Assembly: GCF_000316665.1 (NCBI RefSeq)
Contig: NC_019678.1
Location: 2,170,001-2,234,000, forward strand
Direction of reading: 5' to 3'
From: Rivularia sp. PCC 7116
Lineage (GTDB): Bacteria > Cyanobacteriota > Cyanobacteriia > Cyanobacteriales > Nostocaceae
Length of the DNA stretch: 64,000 nucleotides
Shown: one piece after another, positions 33,149 through 41,167 of the stretch
Layout of the letters: the number at the start of each line of letters is the position of its first letter
Position numbering within the stretch: position 1 is the stretch's first letter
Translations under genes and position numbers: made by a program
The notes under the pieces: generated by a model
What the model was told of the DNA's origin: nothing
What the model saw: only the letters and a program-made list of their open reading frames with translations
Database searches by the model: none

Positions 33149-33321
33149 AGAGTGAATGCATAATCTATAAATTACAGGCTTGAATAAAAAATTTTAGACT
33201 TCAGATTAAATTATGAATAGATTCAAGTCTCGAATTTTAACTAAGTAATAAAATTTGCAATTGTTCAATCGTAAATCCAAAATCCAAAGTAAACGCATCC
33301 GTTGTTAAAATCTAAAATTCA

Positions 33322-33353
33322 TTGACTCTCTAGTGAACTAGAGAGTTTATCAT
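33322..33353 (+). promoter_or_regulatory. MerR-type promoter of the merR-like gene
   Basis: TTGACT (33322-33327) and TATCAT (33348-33353) have a 20-bp spacer. The perfect inverted repeat ACTCTCTAGT (33325-33334) and ACTAGAGAGT (33337-33346) is centred in it. The same geometry and sequence as at 32298 mean the MerR protein controls both genes. Confidence 0.85.
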
Positions 33354-33384
33354 TGAGAAGTAGTAAGCATGGGTAAGAAAAAGT

Positions 33385-33810
33385 ATGAGTAAATTAACCT
33401 ATCTAAAGATTGGAGAATTAGCCCGCGCTACAGGACTTACTGTCGGAAATTTACGTTATTACAGCGATATCGGACTTTTGCAACCCGTGCATAGAGGAGA
33501 CAACGGTTATCGGTATTATGCTCAAAATGCTTCCGAGCAGGTAGAGTTCATCAAGAAAGCACAATCTCTCGGATTTACCTTAGAAGAAATCAAACAGATT
33601 CTCGATGTTCGCAACGGTGGTGAAATTCCTTGCGATTTAGTACAAAGTTTGTTGAATAACAAGATAGAACAATTGGCAATCCAAATTAAACAAATGACTT
33701 TGTTTAAAAGGGAATTAGAAGAATATCGTGCAATGTGGGTAAATAAACCGGAATCTAATTTAAAGCAGGAAGAAGTTTGTCCTTTAATTGATAGCGTGTC
33801 TTTACATTAA
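33385..33810 (+). CDS. MerR-family heavy-metal-responsive regulator
   Basis: The 141-residue protein has the MerR winged helix (YLKIGELARATGLTVGNLRYYSDIGLL, residues 6-32, then RGDNGYRYY), a long dimerisation helix and a C-terminal tail. Cys83 (GEIPCDLV) and Cys132 (EEVCPLID) lie at positions used for metal binding in MerR/ZntR-type sensors, but the usual third cysteine near 117 is absent. It is not CueR-like, lacking the C-x7-C loop. The target is its own promoter and that of the glutaredoxin-membrane gene. The metal or thiol signal is uncertain. Confidence 0.88.
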   Translation: MSKLTYLKIGELARATGLTVGNLRYYSDIGLLQPVHRGDNGYRYYAQNASEQVEFIKKAQSLGFTLEEIKQILDVRNGGEIPCDLVQSLLNNKIEQLAIQIKQMTLFKRELEEYRAMWVNKPESNLKQEEVCPLIDSVSLH

Positions 33811-33991
33811 ATTTGCTTGCAATAAAGCAATTCATATATTTTAGTTTCTGGACGCTAATATTAAAATATTTACTTCAGTGGCAAGAAAAGCTCAACAGAC
33901 CTTAATTACTATAATTTTCTAATTGGTGAAATTAGTAAGGAGTAACAGAAAATGTTTCACTATTAGTAATAGGTCTATTGAGTTATTTTCA

Positions 33992-34025
33992 ATATTGACA
34001 GATAAAAATGAAATTAGGATGAAAT
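33992..34025 (-). promoter_or_regulatory. Orphan two-component box between convergent genes
   Basis: The perfect box ATGAAATTAGGATGAAAT (34008-34025) lies between the ends of merR (33810) and the DUF2808 gene (34078), with CAATAT at 33997-33992 ten bases downstream. A transcript would run left toward the 3' end of merR. The 26 bases from AGATAAAA onward match those at the box at 34822. Confidence 0.6.
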
Positions 34026-34077
34026 TTCATTTTTTGCGATAGATTTATCAATTAAGTTTACATATAGATAGAATCTA

Positions 34078-34560
34078 TTAATCATCGTATGTCATGATTT
34101 GAGTAATACCAAGCGGAATTGCTTCTTTAAATCCTACTACTTTGGCATCAACTTTGAATTGCCAAGTTTCGGCATAACCAGGAGTAATAACATCTTTCAT
34201 CAAAATAGATAACTTTGTTTCAGGGGCTACTGGTTGTGAGAAAATGACTTGAGCTTTATTTTCATTTATAGAAACTTCCGTAGCTATTTTTTCACCTTCA
34301 GAATTTTTTACTTCTATCCCATCATCTATTTTTATTTCAGAAGGTATATCTATTGAAAGTCCCTCAAGAGGCTTCCCTTGTACATGGACTTCTATTTCGT
34401 AAGTAGCAGTCATTGCTTCTGCATCGTTTGGAAAAGCAGCACTATCAATTATATGAGAAGCTTGATAATCATTTGGTTTGCCACTTGCTAATACAGCAGT
34501 AACCGGAGATAACAATAATAACGTAAAGCCCGCAGTGTAAATCATTTTTTTAAATTTCAT
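34078..34560 (-). CDS. DUF2808 periplasmic protein, first copy
   Basis: The 160-residue protein has a signal peptide (about residues 6-25) and a beta-sandwich-like domain with HVQGKPLEGLSIDIPSEIKI and SQPVAPETKLSILMKDV, the features of cyanobacterial DUF2808. Two paralogues occur at 54925 and 55649. Function is unknown. A regulon box lies 62 bp upstream, and all three DUF2808 genes have such boxes, so they are part of the response sensed by the two kinases, likely in the periplasm. Confidence 0.85.
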   Translation of the reverse strand: MKFKKMIYTAGFTLLLLSPVTAVLASGKPNDYQASHIIDSAAFPNDAEAMTATYEIEVHVQGKPLEGLSIDIPSEIKIDDGIEVKNSEGEKIATEVSINENKAQVIFSQPVAPETKLSILMKDVITPGYAETWQFKVDAKVVGFKEAIPLGITQIMTYDD

Positions 34561-34605
34561 GACTATTATTCTCTAAAACAAATAAGACGAATGTTTCTAT
34601 TTATA

Positions 34606-34639
34606 AGTATGGTTATTAGTTATGAAATAGACATGAAAA
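34606..34639 (-). promoter_or_regulatory. Two-component box and -10 for the first DUF2808 gene
   Basis: ATGAAATAGACATGAAAA (34622-34639) is followed on the minus strand by ten bases and CATACT (34611-34606), the same hexamer as before the 27704 gene. It is 62 bp from the start codon. Confidence 0.7.
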
Positions 34640-34714
34640 ATTATCGTTAATTACAAGATATTTTTGTTTTTAGATGCAAATTAAATCACAAAAAGATACT
34701 GGTTTTTATAAAGT

Positions 34715-34799
34715 AAATAAAACAAGCTTTTAATCCTATTGACAGGACTAAAAACTTGCTAATGGAATAAAATCTAGATAAAAGCCAAAGAAGGCATAT
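34715..34799 (-). ncRNA. Predicted regulon small RNA A
   Basis: The perfect box at 34822-34839 and TATATT (34811-34806) predict transcription starting near 34799. About 40 nt later comes a 15-bp hairpin (34758-34744 with 34737-34723, 6-nt loop) followed by UUUUAUUU. Two positions of the stem pair as G-U only in minus-strand RNA and mismatch in the other strand, supporting this direction. No ORF longer than seven codons fits. Ends are estimates. Confidence 0.5.
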
Positions 34800-34805
34800 A
34801 TAAAT

Positions 34806-34839
34806 AATATACGAGATAAAAATGAAATTAGGATGAAAT
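34806..34839 (-). promoter_or_regulatory. Two-component box and -10 of predicted small RNA A
   Basis: ATGAAATTAGGATGAAAT at 34822-34839 is followed after ten bases by TATATT at 34811-34806, both read on the minus strand. The nearest minus-strand start codon is more than 240 bp away and has its own box. Confidence 0.65.
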
Positions 34840-34882
34840 CTTTTAGTTAGATTATTTTTTGATTTATTTATTTAATCATAGT

Positions 34883-34928
34883 AAAAAAACGGACTTATAA
34901 ATGTGCCCCTAGAGCATTTATAAGTCCG
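34883..34928 (-). terminator. Strong intrinsic terminator
   Basis: CGGACTTATAAATG at 34890-34903 pairs perfectly with 34915-34928 across an 11-nt loop. Read on the minus strand the stem is followed by seven T (34889-34883, allowing one base offset). It lies 147 bp past the stop of the RND pump gene. Confidence 0.88.
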
Positions 34929-34987
34929 AGATTAAATCCATTAAATTAATTTAATGGAGAGCCGAGTATGAGGAACTAACTCAACCA
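34883..34987 (-). ncRNA. Predicted regulon small RNA B
   Basis: The box at 35010 and hexamer GAAATT (34999-34994) predict a start near 34987. The RNA would contain UUCCUC (34974-34969), a 22-bp perfect palindrome (34937-34958) and a 14-bp perfect terminator stem (34928-34915 with 34903-34890) followed by U7, giving about 105 nt. The same terminator could serve the upstream RND gene. No convincing ORF. Confidence 0.55.
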
Positions 34988-34993
34988 ATAACC

Positions 34994-35027
34994 AATTTCT
35001 CATAAACAAATGAAATCAAGATGAAAT
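34994..35027 (-). promoter_or_regulatory. Two-component box between the RND gene and its terminator
   Basis: ATGAAATCAAGATGAAAT at 35010-35027 lies between the RND stop (35075) and the terminator (34928), with GAAATT ten bases on. The downstream gene has its own box, so this copy most likely drives small RNA B. Confidence 0.65.
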
Positions 35028-35074
35028 TACTGAAAAATAAAGTATTTTTTATGTAATTAAAAATGCTTTTCACC

Positions 35075-38000
35075 TTAACCGTGCCATCCTAACTTTTTCC
35101 TCATCCCAGACAACCCATTCGTAATATCATCGACAAGCGAATAAACTACAGGTACAACAATTAAAGTCAGCAGTGTAGAAATAACCAAACCACCCAAAAT
35201 TACCGTAGCGATAGGTGAATAAGCGTCCATCCCGGTTTCTGGAAAAAAGGCGAGTCGAAAAATTACAATAATTGTAGTAAAGGTGGTCATGACAATCGCT
35301 TTGAGTCGAACTGGTCCGGCTTCCCTAATTGCTATATCTCTTGGTACCCCTTCCTGACGTTTTGTCAAAATCAATTCTAGTAATAAAATAGCAGCGGAAA
35401 CTGATAAACCCGATAGAATAATAATTCCTAAAATTGAAACCGTAGACAAAGTTTGTCCCGCTAATAATAACGCTCCGAATACTCCTACCAACTGCAAAGG
35501 AATTGACAGCATCATTACCAAAGGTTGGATAAACGAACCAAATTGAATTACCAATATCAGATAAATCAGTAATAAAGAAACCACCAAACCTTGTAAAAGT
35601 CGCTCAAACTCAATCATCATATCCGTCATATCCCCCATCGAATCGATACCGTAACCGGGGGGAAAGTCTAATTTACTACCCGCATTCATGGCGATCGCCA
35701 TTGATAAGTCCATCGAAGCGGGACCATCTTTACGATAATATCCGTTGACATAAACCACCCGCTTTCCGTTAACTCGTTCAATTAATGTCGGTCCTTGTTC
35801 CCGTTGTAAAGTTGCAACGGTACTTAGTGGAACTTGCCGATTATCCGAGGTAGTAATATAAGTTGATGACAAGTCTTGCTGTGTTGCTCTATCATCTTCC
35901 TCGTACCTAACTAAAATAGAATTTTGTCTTAGATTGGGACGATTATAATATCTGCGAGTATAGCCCCCATTCAAAGCATAACGAGCTTGTTCGGCGATAT
36001 CTTTGATATTTAACCCCAGTTCCTTGGCTCTACGACGGTCAATTTTTAACTGAAATTCTGGCTGAGTCATTGCCGAACTTGTATGTGGCATTACTAAGTC
36101 TGGTGTGTCTTCAGCGATACCTAAAACACCTTGAGCTAAACGATGTAATTCGTCCAAATCTTCACCATACACCGCCAACTGTACCGGCGCTGCGGATGTA
36201 GCCATTACGTCTACGCCCATTTCCTTCATTGCGATACGTCGCAAACCAGGGATAGTACTTTGAGCTTCGGTTTTCACCTCATCAATAATTTGCCAAATAT
36301 CCCTTTCTCGTGCCCCAACATCCTTGAGAGTGACAATCGCTGAAGCGGTATTAACTCCCCCCATGCTGTAACCGCTGAAGTAAGTACTGTTGCGCGTCAG
36401 TTCAAAACCAACTTGTGAAGAAACTTTTTCTACTTCCGGTTGTTCCAGGAGAATTTTTTCAAACTTTTGAGCAAGCTGGTCAGTTTTACTAAAAGATGTC
36501 CCCGGTTCAAATTCTATCGTTGCCATAATTTGACCGGAATCACCCAAAGGCATCATTTCTTGCCCAATTAAAGGATATAAACTAAATGCTAAAACAATAG
36601 AAGCACCCGTTAACGCTAAGGTAATTTCGCGGTTTTTCATGCAGATGTCGAGCAACCAACCGTAACCTTGCTCTAACTTGTAAAAGCTGTAACGTATCGG
36701 AGTCAGCAATCTCTGCAACCAAGTTTTACGTCTTCCTTTTTGGTGTAGTGGCTTGAGGAAGAATGCTGCAAGTAAAGGAATTAAAGTAATTGAAACAATT
36801 AGCGAAGAGAGAAAAGCGAAAACCATCGGATAAACCAACCCGACAAACATCAGCCCAGTTAATCCACCAGCAAGTATCGTCGGTAATAAAGCCGCAATCA
36901 TTACACAGCTAGCAGCCGCACTTGCTAAAAATACCTCTCCCGTCCCCTTAATCGCTGCTTCGTGGGGTTTATGCCCTTCTTGTAGTTTCCGGTCAATCGA
37001 ATCAATGACAATAATCGAATCATCCACCAGTTTACCAATCGCCATCATCATCCCAATCAAAGTTGAGGAATTAAGCGACATTCCAATCGGGATAAAAGGA
37101 AGCATCGATAGCGCTAGGGATGTGGGAATAGAAATCATTACAATGGCTGTGGCTCGGAAGTTTTCTAGAAAAACTAGAATTACCAAACCCGCAAGCACAA
37201 CGCTTATCAGTAATTCCCCGGTAGTACTATCCTTGATTAAATTGACTAAATAAGAATTATCGTAAGCAACCTCAAACTCTAAACCCGGATACTGTGCCTG
37301 TATTTTGGTCAATTCAGCGCGTACCCGTTCGATAACTTGCGGCGAACTAGAATCCGGTTTTTGAATAACATTAACTGCTAATGCGGCTTCACCATTGTAG
37401 CGATAACCACTGCGCCGTTCTTCATAAGTATCTTTGACAGTGGCAACATCTCTGACATAAACCACCTGTCCCGACTTTTCCAACACCGGGTAATCCATCA
37501 CCGCACGAGCATTCAGCGCTCGTTCGTCGGTGCGTACCAAAATTTCGCGATCGCCCCTGGTTAATACCCCCGCACCTTGACTGACGTTATTCGCGTCGAT
37601 AGCATCCCGTACCTCTAATATAGATAAACCATAAGCAGCCAACTTTTGACGGTCAACAATTATCTGTAATTGTCGCCGATAACCGCCAAAAATTGACACC
37701 GCTTGTACATCCCGCACCTGAGTTAATCTATCAACCAAAGTATTGTCAGCAAACTCCCGTAAACGTACCGGGTCCCAACCTTCTCCCCGTAAAGCCAGAG
37801 TTAATACAGGACGGTTGAGCGGGTCAATGGGTAAAACCCAGTAGGAACGAGTATTAATTCCATCCAGTGCTAGATCCCCCTCCGCAGCAGTCATTACACT
37901 TTGTACTTCCTGCACAGAGTTCTCAATATCTCCACCCCATTCAAACTGTACGGAAACTAAAGACATATCCTGTTGGGAACTCGAACGGATAAACCGCACC

Positions 38001-38233
38001 CCATCTAAGACAGTCAGCCGTTGTTCGATAGGTTTGCTGATATAGGTTTCAACTTCATAGGGTGAGGAACCGGGTGCCATAGTCACAATTGCCACCAAAG
38101 GGCTTTGGACATAAGGCATCATCCGCACTGGGAGTAGGAATAACGTAAGGGTGGCGAGAACGAGAATACCGATGTATAAAGCCGCGAGTACTACCGGGTT
38201 TTTGATTGACCAGCGAGTGAGGAAGTATTTCAT
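35075..38233 (-). CDS. RND-family efflux pump permease, first copy
   Basis: This protein of about 1052 residues starts at Met 38233 (MKYFLTRWSIKNP); the frame runs upstream to 38299 only through a low-complexity repeat. It has the RND plan: a first membrane helix, a large periplasmic domain, helices 2-6 with GKLVDDSIIVID in TM4, a second periplasmic domain and six more helices. Such trimers expel metals or drugs with proton exchange. The adaptor gene upstream (38991) has a Met/His-rich segment, and a multicopper oxidase lies nearby, so copper or silver is a reasonable substrate, though the TM4 signature is not diagnostic. It shares an operon with a FixH-like lipoprotein and the adaptor. Confidence 0.9.
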   Translation of the reverse strand: MKYFLTRWSIKNPVVLAALYIGILVLATLTLFLLPVRMMPYVQSPLVAIVTMAPGSSPYEVETYISKPIEQRLTVLDGVRFIRSSSQQDMSLVSVQFEWGGDIENSVQEVQSVMTAAEGDLALDGINTRSYWVLPIDPLNRPVLTLALRGEGWDPVRLREFADNTLVDRLTQVRDVQAVSIFGGYRRQLQIIVDRQKLAAYGLSILEVRDAIDANNVSQGAGVLTRGDREILVRTDERALNARAVMDYPVLEKSGQVVYVRDVATVKDTYEERRSGYRYNGEAALAVNVIQKPDSSSPQVIERVRAELTKIQAQYPGLEFEVAYDNSYLVNLIKDSTTGELLISVVLAGLVILVFLENFRATAIVMISIPTSLALSMLPFIPIGMSLNSSTLIGMMMAIGKLVDDSIIVIDSIDRKLQEGHKPHEAAIKGTGEVFLASAAASCVMIAALLPTILAGGLTGLMFVGLVYPMVFAFLSSLIVSITLIPLLAAFFLKPLHQKGRRKTWLQRLLTPIRYSFYKLEQGYGWLLDICMKNREITLALTGASIVLAFSLYPLIGQEMMPLGDSGQIMATIEFEPGTSFSKTDQLAQKFEKILLEQPEVEKVSSQVGFELTRNSTYFSGYSMGGVNTASAIVTLKDVGARERDIWQIIDEVKTEAQSTIPGLRRIAMKEMGVDVMATSAAPVQLAVYGEDLDELHRLAQGVLGIAEDTPDLVMPHTSSAMTQPEFQLKIDRRRAKELGLNIKDIAEQARYALNGGYTRRYYNRPNLRQNSILVRYEEDDRATQQDLSSTYITTSDNRQVPLSTVATLQREQGPTLIERVNGKRVVYVNGYYRKDGPASMDLSMAIAMNAGSKLDFPPGYGIDSMGDMTDMMIEFERLLQGLVVSLLLIYLILVIQFGSFIQPLVMMLSIPLQLVGVFGALLLAGQTLSTVSILGIIILSGLSVSAAILLLELILTKRQEGVPRDIAIREAGPVRLKAIVMTTFTTIIVIFRLAFFPETGMDAYSPIATVILGGLVISTLLTLIVVPVVYSLVDDITNGLSGMRKKLGWHG

Positions 38234-38236
38234 AAG

Positions 38237-38328
38237 CAAGGGAGAGGGAGGGAGGGAGTGAGGGAGTGAGAGAGGGAGGGAGACATTAGCGATTATCAAT
38301 GCCCAATGCCCAATGCCCTATTCCCAAC
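38237..38328. repeat. GGGAG/GTGAG low-complexity tract and CCCAATG heptamer repeat
   Basis: 38237-38282 is a tandem GGGAGGGAGTGA-type tract and 38298-38328 has three CCCAATG units. A related CCCAATG/CCCAATT run sits at about 38955-38990. Short repeats of this kind are scattered in heterocystous cyanobacterial genomes and give no coding signal. Confidence 0.8.
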
Positions 38329-38333
38329 TTGAT

Positions 38334-38774
38334 TTATTTAACGTCAAATGTATAATTCGCTTGACCATTCAGTTTGGGGTCTTTTACTTGGGTGACGACG
38401 TTCCATTTACCTTGCATTCCAAAATTGGTTTTGATTTTATATCTTCCCGGTTGTGCGTCTGGTTCGACTTTTGCCATTGAAGTCATATCTTCTTCACCTT
38501 CCATCGGCATGGAAACGTTTACGTCTAAGGTTTCTACAGCAACGGGTTTCTGGGTTTGGGGGTCGATTACTTCTACAACTAGTATGTTATCGCCCATTTT
38601 TACGGCTTCTTGAGAATTGGGGCTGACTAGATTAATTTTGGCGTTTTCTGTTTGTTGACCGGATGTGGTGGTTGATGCTGTTTCTGCTTGTGTTTCTGTT
38701 TGTGCTTCTTCAGGAGTAGAGCAAGCGATTGTGAAGAAACTGAGGGTTAATAGTAGAGGGAGTAGTTTAATCAT
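38334..38774 (-). CDS. FixH/YtkA-like lipoprotein
   Basis: The 146-residue protein starts with a lipoprotein signal peptide (lipobox FTIAC, Cys18). A single domain at about 45-146 follows, with VSMPMEGEEDMTSMAKVEPD and PGRYKIKTNFGMQGKWNV, as in FixH/YtkA-type periplasmic domains. The Met-rich loop (MPMEG, MTSM) could bind copper. The same domain forms the C-terminal 110 residues of the efflux adaptor encoded next upstream, so the lipoprotein may be a free copy of an adaptor module. It lies between adaptor and RND permease genes. Confidence 0.85.
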   Translation of the reverse strand: MIKLLPLLLTLSFFTIACSTPEEAQTETQAETASTTTSGQQTENAKINLVSPNSQEAVKMGDNILVVEVIDPQTQKPVAVETLDVNVSMPMEGEEDMTSMAKVEPDAQPGRYKIKTNFGMQGKWNVVTQVKDPKLNGQANYTFDVK

Positions 38775-38809
38775 TTTTTTGTTTTTTATTAGTTTGGTTG
38801 AAGATTTAT

Positions 38810-38870
38810 TAACCGCAGAGGACGCTGAGAGCGCTGAGGAAGAGGGGGAGAGGGGAAGAATTAAAAAGTT
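38810..38870. repeat. Dispersed intergenic repeat, AACCGCAGAGGACGC type
   Basis: The sequence from about 38810 (AACCGCAGAGGACGCTGAGA) is of a type that recurs in opposite orientation at 42533-42573 (CCTCCGCGTGCCTCTGCGTT) and in degenerate form at about 57172-57210. All are between genes. Such repeats are frequent in Nostocales and have no known function. Confidence 0.65.
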
Positions 38871-38990
38871 AGGAATTAGGAGTTGAGAGTTAAGAGGAGT
38901 GTAAATATCTTTTATTTCTTACCTTTGACTTTTGACCTTTAACATGCAGACCTATTCCCTATGCCCAATTCCCAATGCCCAATCCCCTAT

Positions 38991-40832
38991 TTACTCAACA
39001 TTAAAATCAAAGTCCGCTTTCCCTTGATGTTTGGGGTCTTTGACTTTAACTACGACATCCCATTTCCCTTTCATGCCAAAGTGGGTATCGACTTTGAAAC
39101 GTCCGGGTTGTGAATCGGGTTGAATATCTACCATTGAGGTCATTGGAGCCATATTTTTCATTGGCATGGTAACTTTCACGTCTAGGTTTTCTACTGGTAA
39201 GGGTTTATTGGTTTTCTTATCTAAAATTTCTAAAATTAATTCTGCGCTACCTTTTTTAACTGAGTTTTTATTTTGAGGACTAATTAATTTGATTTGTGCG
39301 TTTCCTTGGGATGTATTATTTCCTAGCGCTAGGGTTTCTCCGGATTCGTCTACTACAGATACTTTTTGATTTTCAATTAGTCTGGAGTGTCCGGAAGTAA
39401 TTACCATGTCCCCAGGGTTTAAACCGTTGGTAATTTCGACTTGTTCGCCGCTGACTAAACCTGTGGTAACTATTTTGCGTAAAGCCGTTTCTCCATCAAC
39501 TACCCAAACTGCTGTTTTATTTTTAAATTGAGTTAATGCCGATTGCGGTACTGTTAAAGCGTTGGGTTGACGCTCGGTAATAATTTGCATTTCCAAAAAT
39601 TGCCCGGATAGCAACTGATTTCCAGGATTGTTAACAACGGCTTCGATGGTAACGGTGCGGGTATCGTTGTTAGTTTGAGGAAATATGCTGGTAACTCTAC
39701 CCGTAATTTCTTTAACGTTGCTACCGGGAACTTTGGCGATGATGGGAGTCCCAACACGAATTTTTGCTGCATCTCGCTGGGAAACGTTAGCACGCAGACG
39801 TACCCGTTGATAATCCCCAATTTTAAGAATTCCCATACTCGGTTGCACTACCACACCAGGGTCTGCCATTCTTTCCTGAACGATACCGGCGATGGGTGAC
39901 TGGATTTTGGTATATCCTTTCATAACCGAAGCGGTAGCGCTTTTGGCTCTAGCTTGTTTAACATTACTGCGAGCGCTGCGAACCTGGGCTTCTAATCTTC
40001 TTAATTTTACTTGTGCTGTTTTTAACGCAGCTTGGGCGGTTTGGGTTTTGGTGTCTTCGATATCGTATTGGTCTTGAGAAATTGCTCCTTCTTTAACTAA
40101 TAAAGCATAGCGATCGCGTTTCTTTTGTTGATATTCTAATTCGGCTTTAAGTCTTGCAATCTCTTGTCTCTGCTCGTTTACCTCGATTTGCGATGCTTCC
40201 AATTCTGTTTCCATTGAATCAGCATTTGCAGCGGCTTCAGCTACTTGAGTTAACTTTTCGGCTGCGTCGAGTGTCGCTAATGGTTGCCCGGAAGTAACTT
40301 TGTCTCCGGGATACACTGAGTAATTAGTAAGCTGTCCGGCTATCCGGGGATACACTGTAACTTCTTGGTAAGGATGAATTGAACCAGTATATTGAACGCT
40401 AGCCGAAAGTAAACTTGGTTTGACAACTTTTACGGTAACGGGAGTTGGATTGAATGAGCCGTTAACCTGCATCATATCGTCGTGGGACATACCGGACATA
40501 TCGTGTCCTTCCATCCCAGCCATTGAGGAAGCAGGTTTTAACTGGTTGGTAACTGTGACAATACCACCTGCAAGCAACACGAAGATACCAATACCTAAAA
40601 GCGTTTTGCCCGGACGTAGCGAAGATTCCACGGTTTTTTTATCCTCCTTGCGAGAACGTTTTAGTAGAAATCCACCGACAATCGTTAACAAACCTCCAAG
40701 GAAAATTCCTCCACCTAGCAAAGTTGCCTGAGTTAGTAAATTATTATCGGGTGCGTCACCATGATTCATTCCCTCGTGATTATCCGACGGTTTCATTTGG
40801 GACAGAATTACAGGTTTCGCGGTGAAAGGCAT
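38991..40832 (-). CDS. RND efflux membrane-fusion protein with Met/His-rich segment and FixH-like tail
   Basis: This periplasmic adaptor (HlyD/CusB type) joins the RND permease to an outer-membrane channel. The 613 residues comprise two N-terminal membrane helices (about 33-55 and 72-92), a Met/His-rich stretch MAGMEGHDMSGMSHDD (about 103-119), a barrel/lipoyl region with GSIHPYQEVTVYPRIAGQL, a coiled-coil hairpin (about 190-290), a second barrel half, and a FixH/YtkA-like domain (about 505-613). The Met/His stretch is typical of copper-handling CusB-like proteins; the C-terminal fusion is unusual and matches the lipoprotein next door. A regulon box lies 62 bp upstream. Confidence 0.9.
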   Translation of the reverse strand: MPFTAKPVILSQMKPSDNHEGMNHGDAPDNNLLTQATLLGGGIFLGGLLTIVGGFLLKRSRKEDKKTVESSLRPGKTLLGIGIFVLLAGGIVTVTNQLKPASSMAGMEGHDMSGMSHDDMMQVNGSFNPTPVTVKVVKPSLLSASVQYTGSIHPYQEVTVYPRIAGQLTNYSVYPGDKVTSGQPLATLDAAEKLTQVAEAAANADSMETELEASQIEVNEQRQEIARLKAELEYQQKKRDRYALLVKEGAISQDQYDIEDTKTQTAQAALKTAQVKLRRLEAQVRSARSNVKQARAKSATASVMKGYTKIQSPIAGIVQERMADPGVVVQPSMGILKIGDYQRVRLRANVSQRDAAKIRVGTPIIAKVPGSNVKEITGRVTSIFPQTNNDTRTVTIEAVVNNPGNQLLSGQFLEMQIITERQPNALTVPQSALTQFKNKTAVWVVDGETALRKIVTTGLVSGEQVEITNGLNPGDMVITSGHSRLIENQKVSVVDESGETLALGNNTSQGNAQIKLISPQNKNSVKKGSAELILEILDKKTNKPLPVENLDVKVTMPMKNMAPMTSMVDIQPDSQPGRFKVDTHFGMKGKWDVVVKVKDPKHQGKADFDFNVE

Positions 40833-40877
40833 GATTAAGGAGCAATTGCGGTTTCGATTATGGGGCTACATTTGTTA

Positions 40878-40911
40878 ATCGTGCCAGGTAATTATGAAAT
40901 TAGGATGAAAT
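40878..40911 (-). promoter_or_regulatory. Two-component box and -10 for the first RND operon
   Basis: ATGAAATTAGGATGAAAT at 40894-40911 lies 62 bp before the adaptor start, with CACGAT (40883-40878) ten bases downstream on the minus strand. The rest of 40833-41167 holds a terminator at 41079 and no gene. Confidence 0.72.
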
Positions 40912-41070
40912 TTGTTTTAGGGGGTTCGCTCAAATAAATATTTGTTTGACTCAAGCAGTATTTAAGACGCTATAAGATAAGCGTTTTTATATTGTGTAAG
41001 CAGCTTGTAATTAATTTTTATATGCTGTCTAAACCATGTATAAACAACGTCTAAAATATCTTTTATTCAC

Positions 41071-41111
41071 AAAAAAATCTTAAGCACTTTTATCAGTTAA
41101 AAGCGCTTAAG
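41071..41111 (-). terminator. Intrinsic terminator of the TPR gene
   Basis: A hairpin at 41079-41111 (CTTAAGC...GCTTAAG with TTTT/AAAA inside) is followed on the minus strand by a T-run (41077-41071). One stem position pairs as G-U only in minus-strand RNA. It lies 57 bp past the TPR gene stop. Confidence 0.8.
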
Positions 41112-41167
41112 AGATAGATAGCAAGTCAAATTTTCTTACCTTATATAATTATAATTTTCACTTAAAT

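Noticed and set aside
38237-38299. N-terminal extension of the first RND pump
   Set aside because: The 22 extra residues are encoded by a GGGAG low-complexity tract; MKYFLTRW at 38233 is the normal start of the family.
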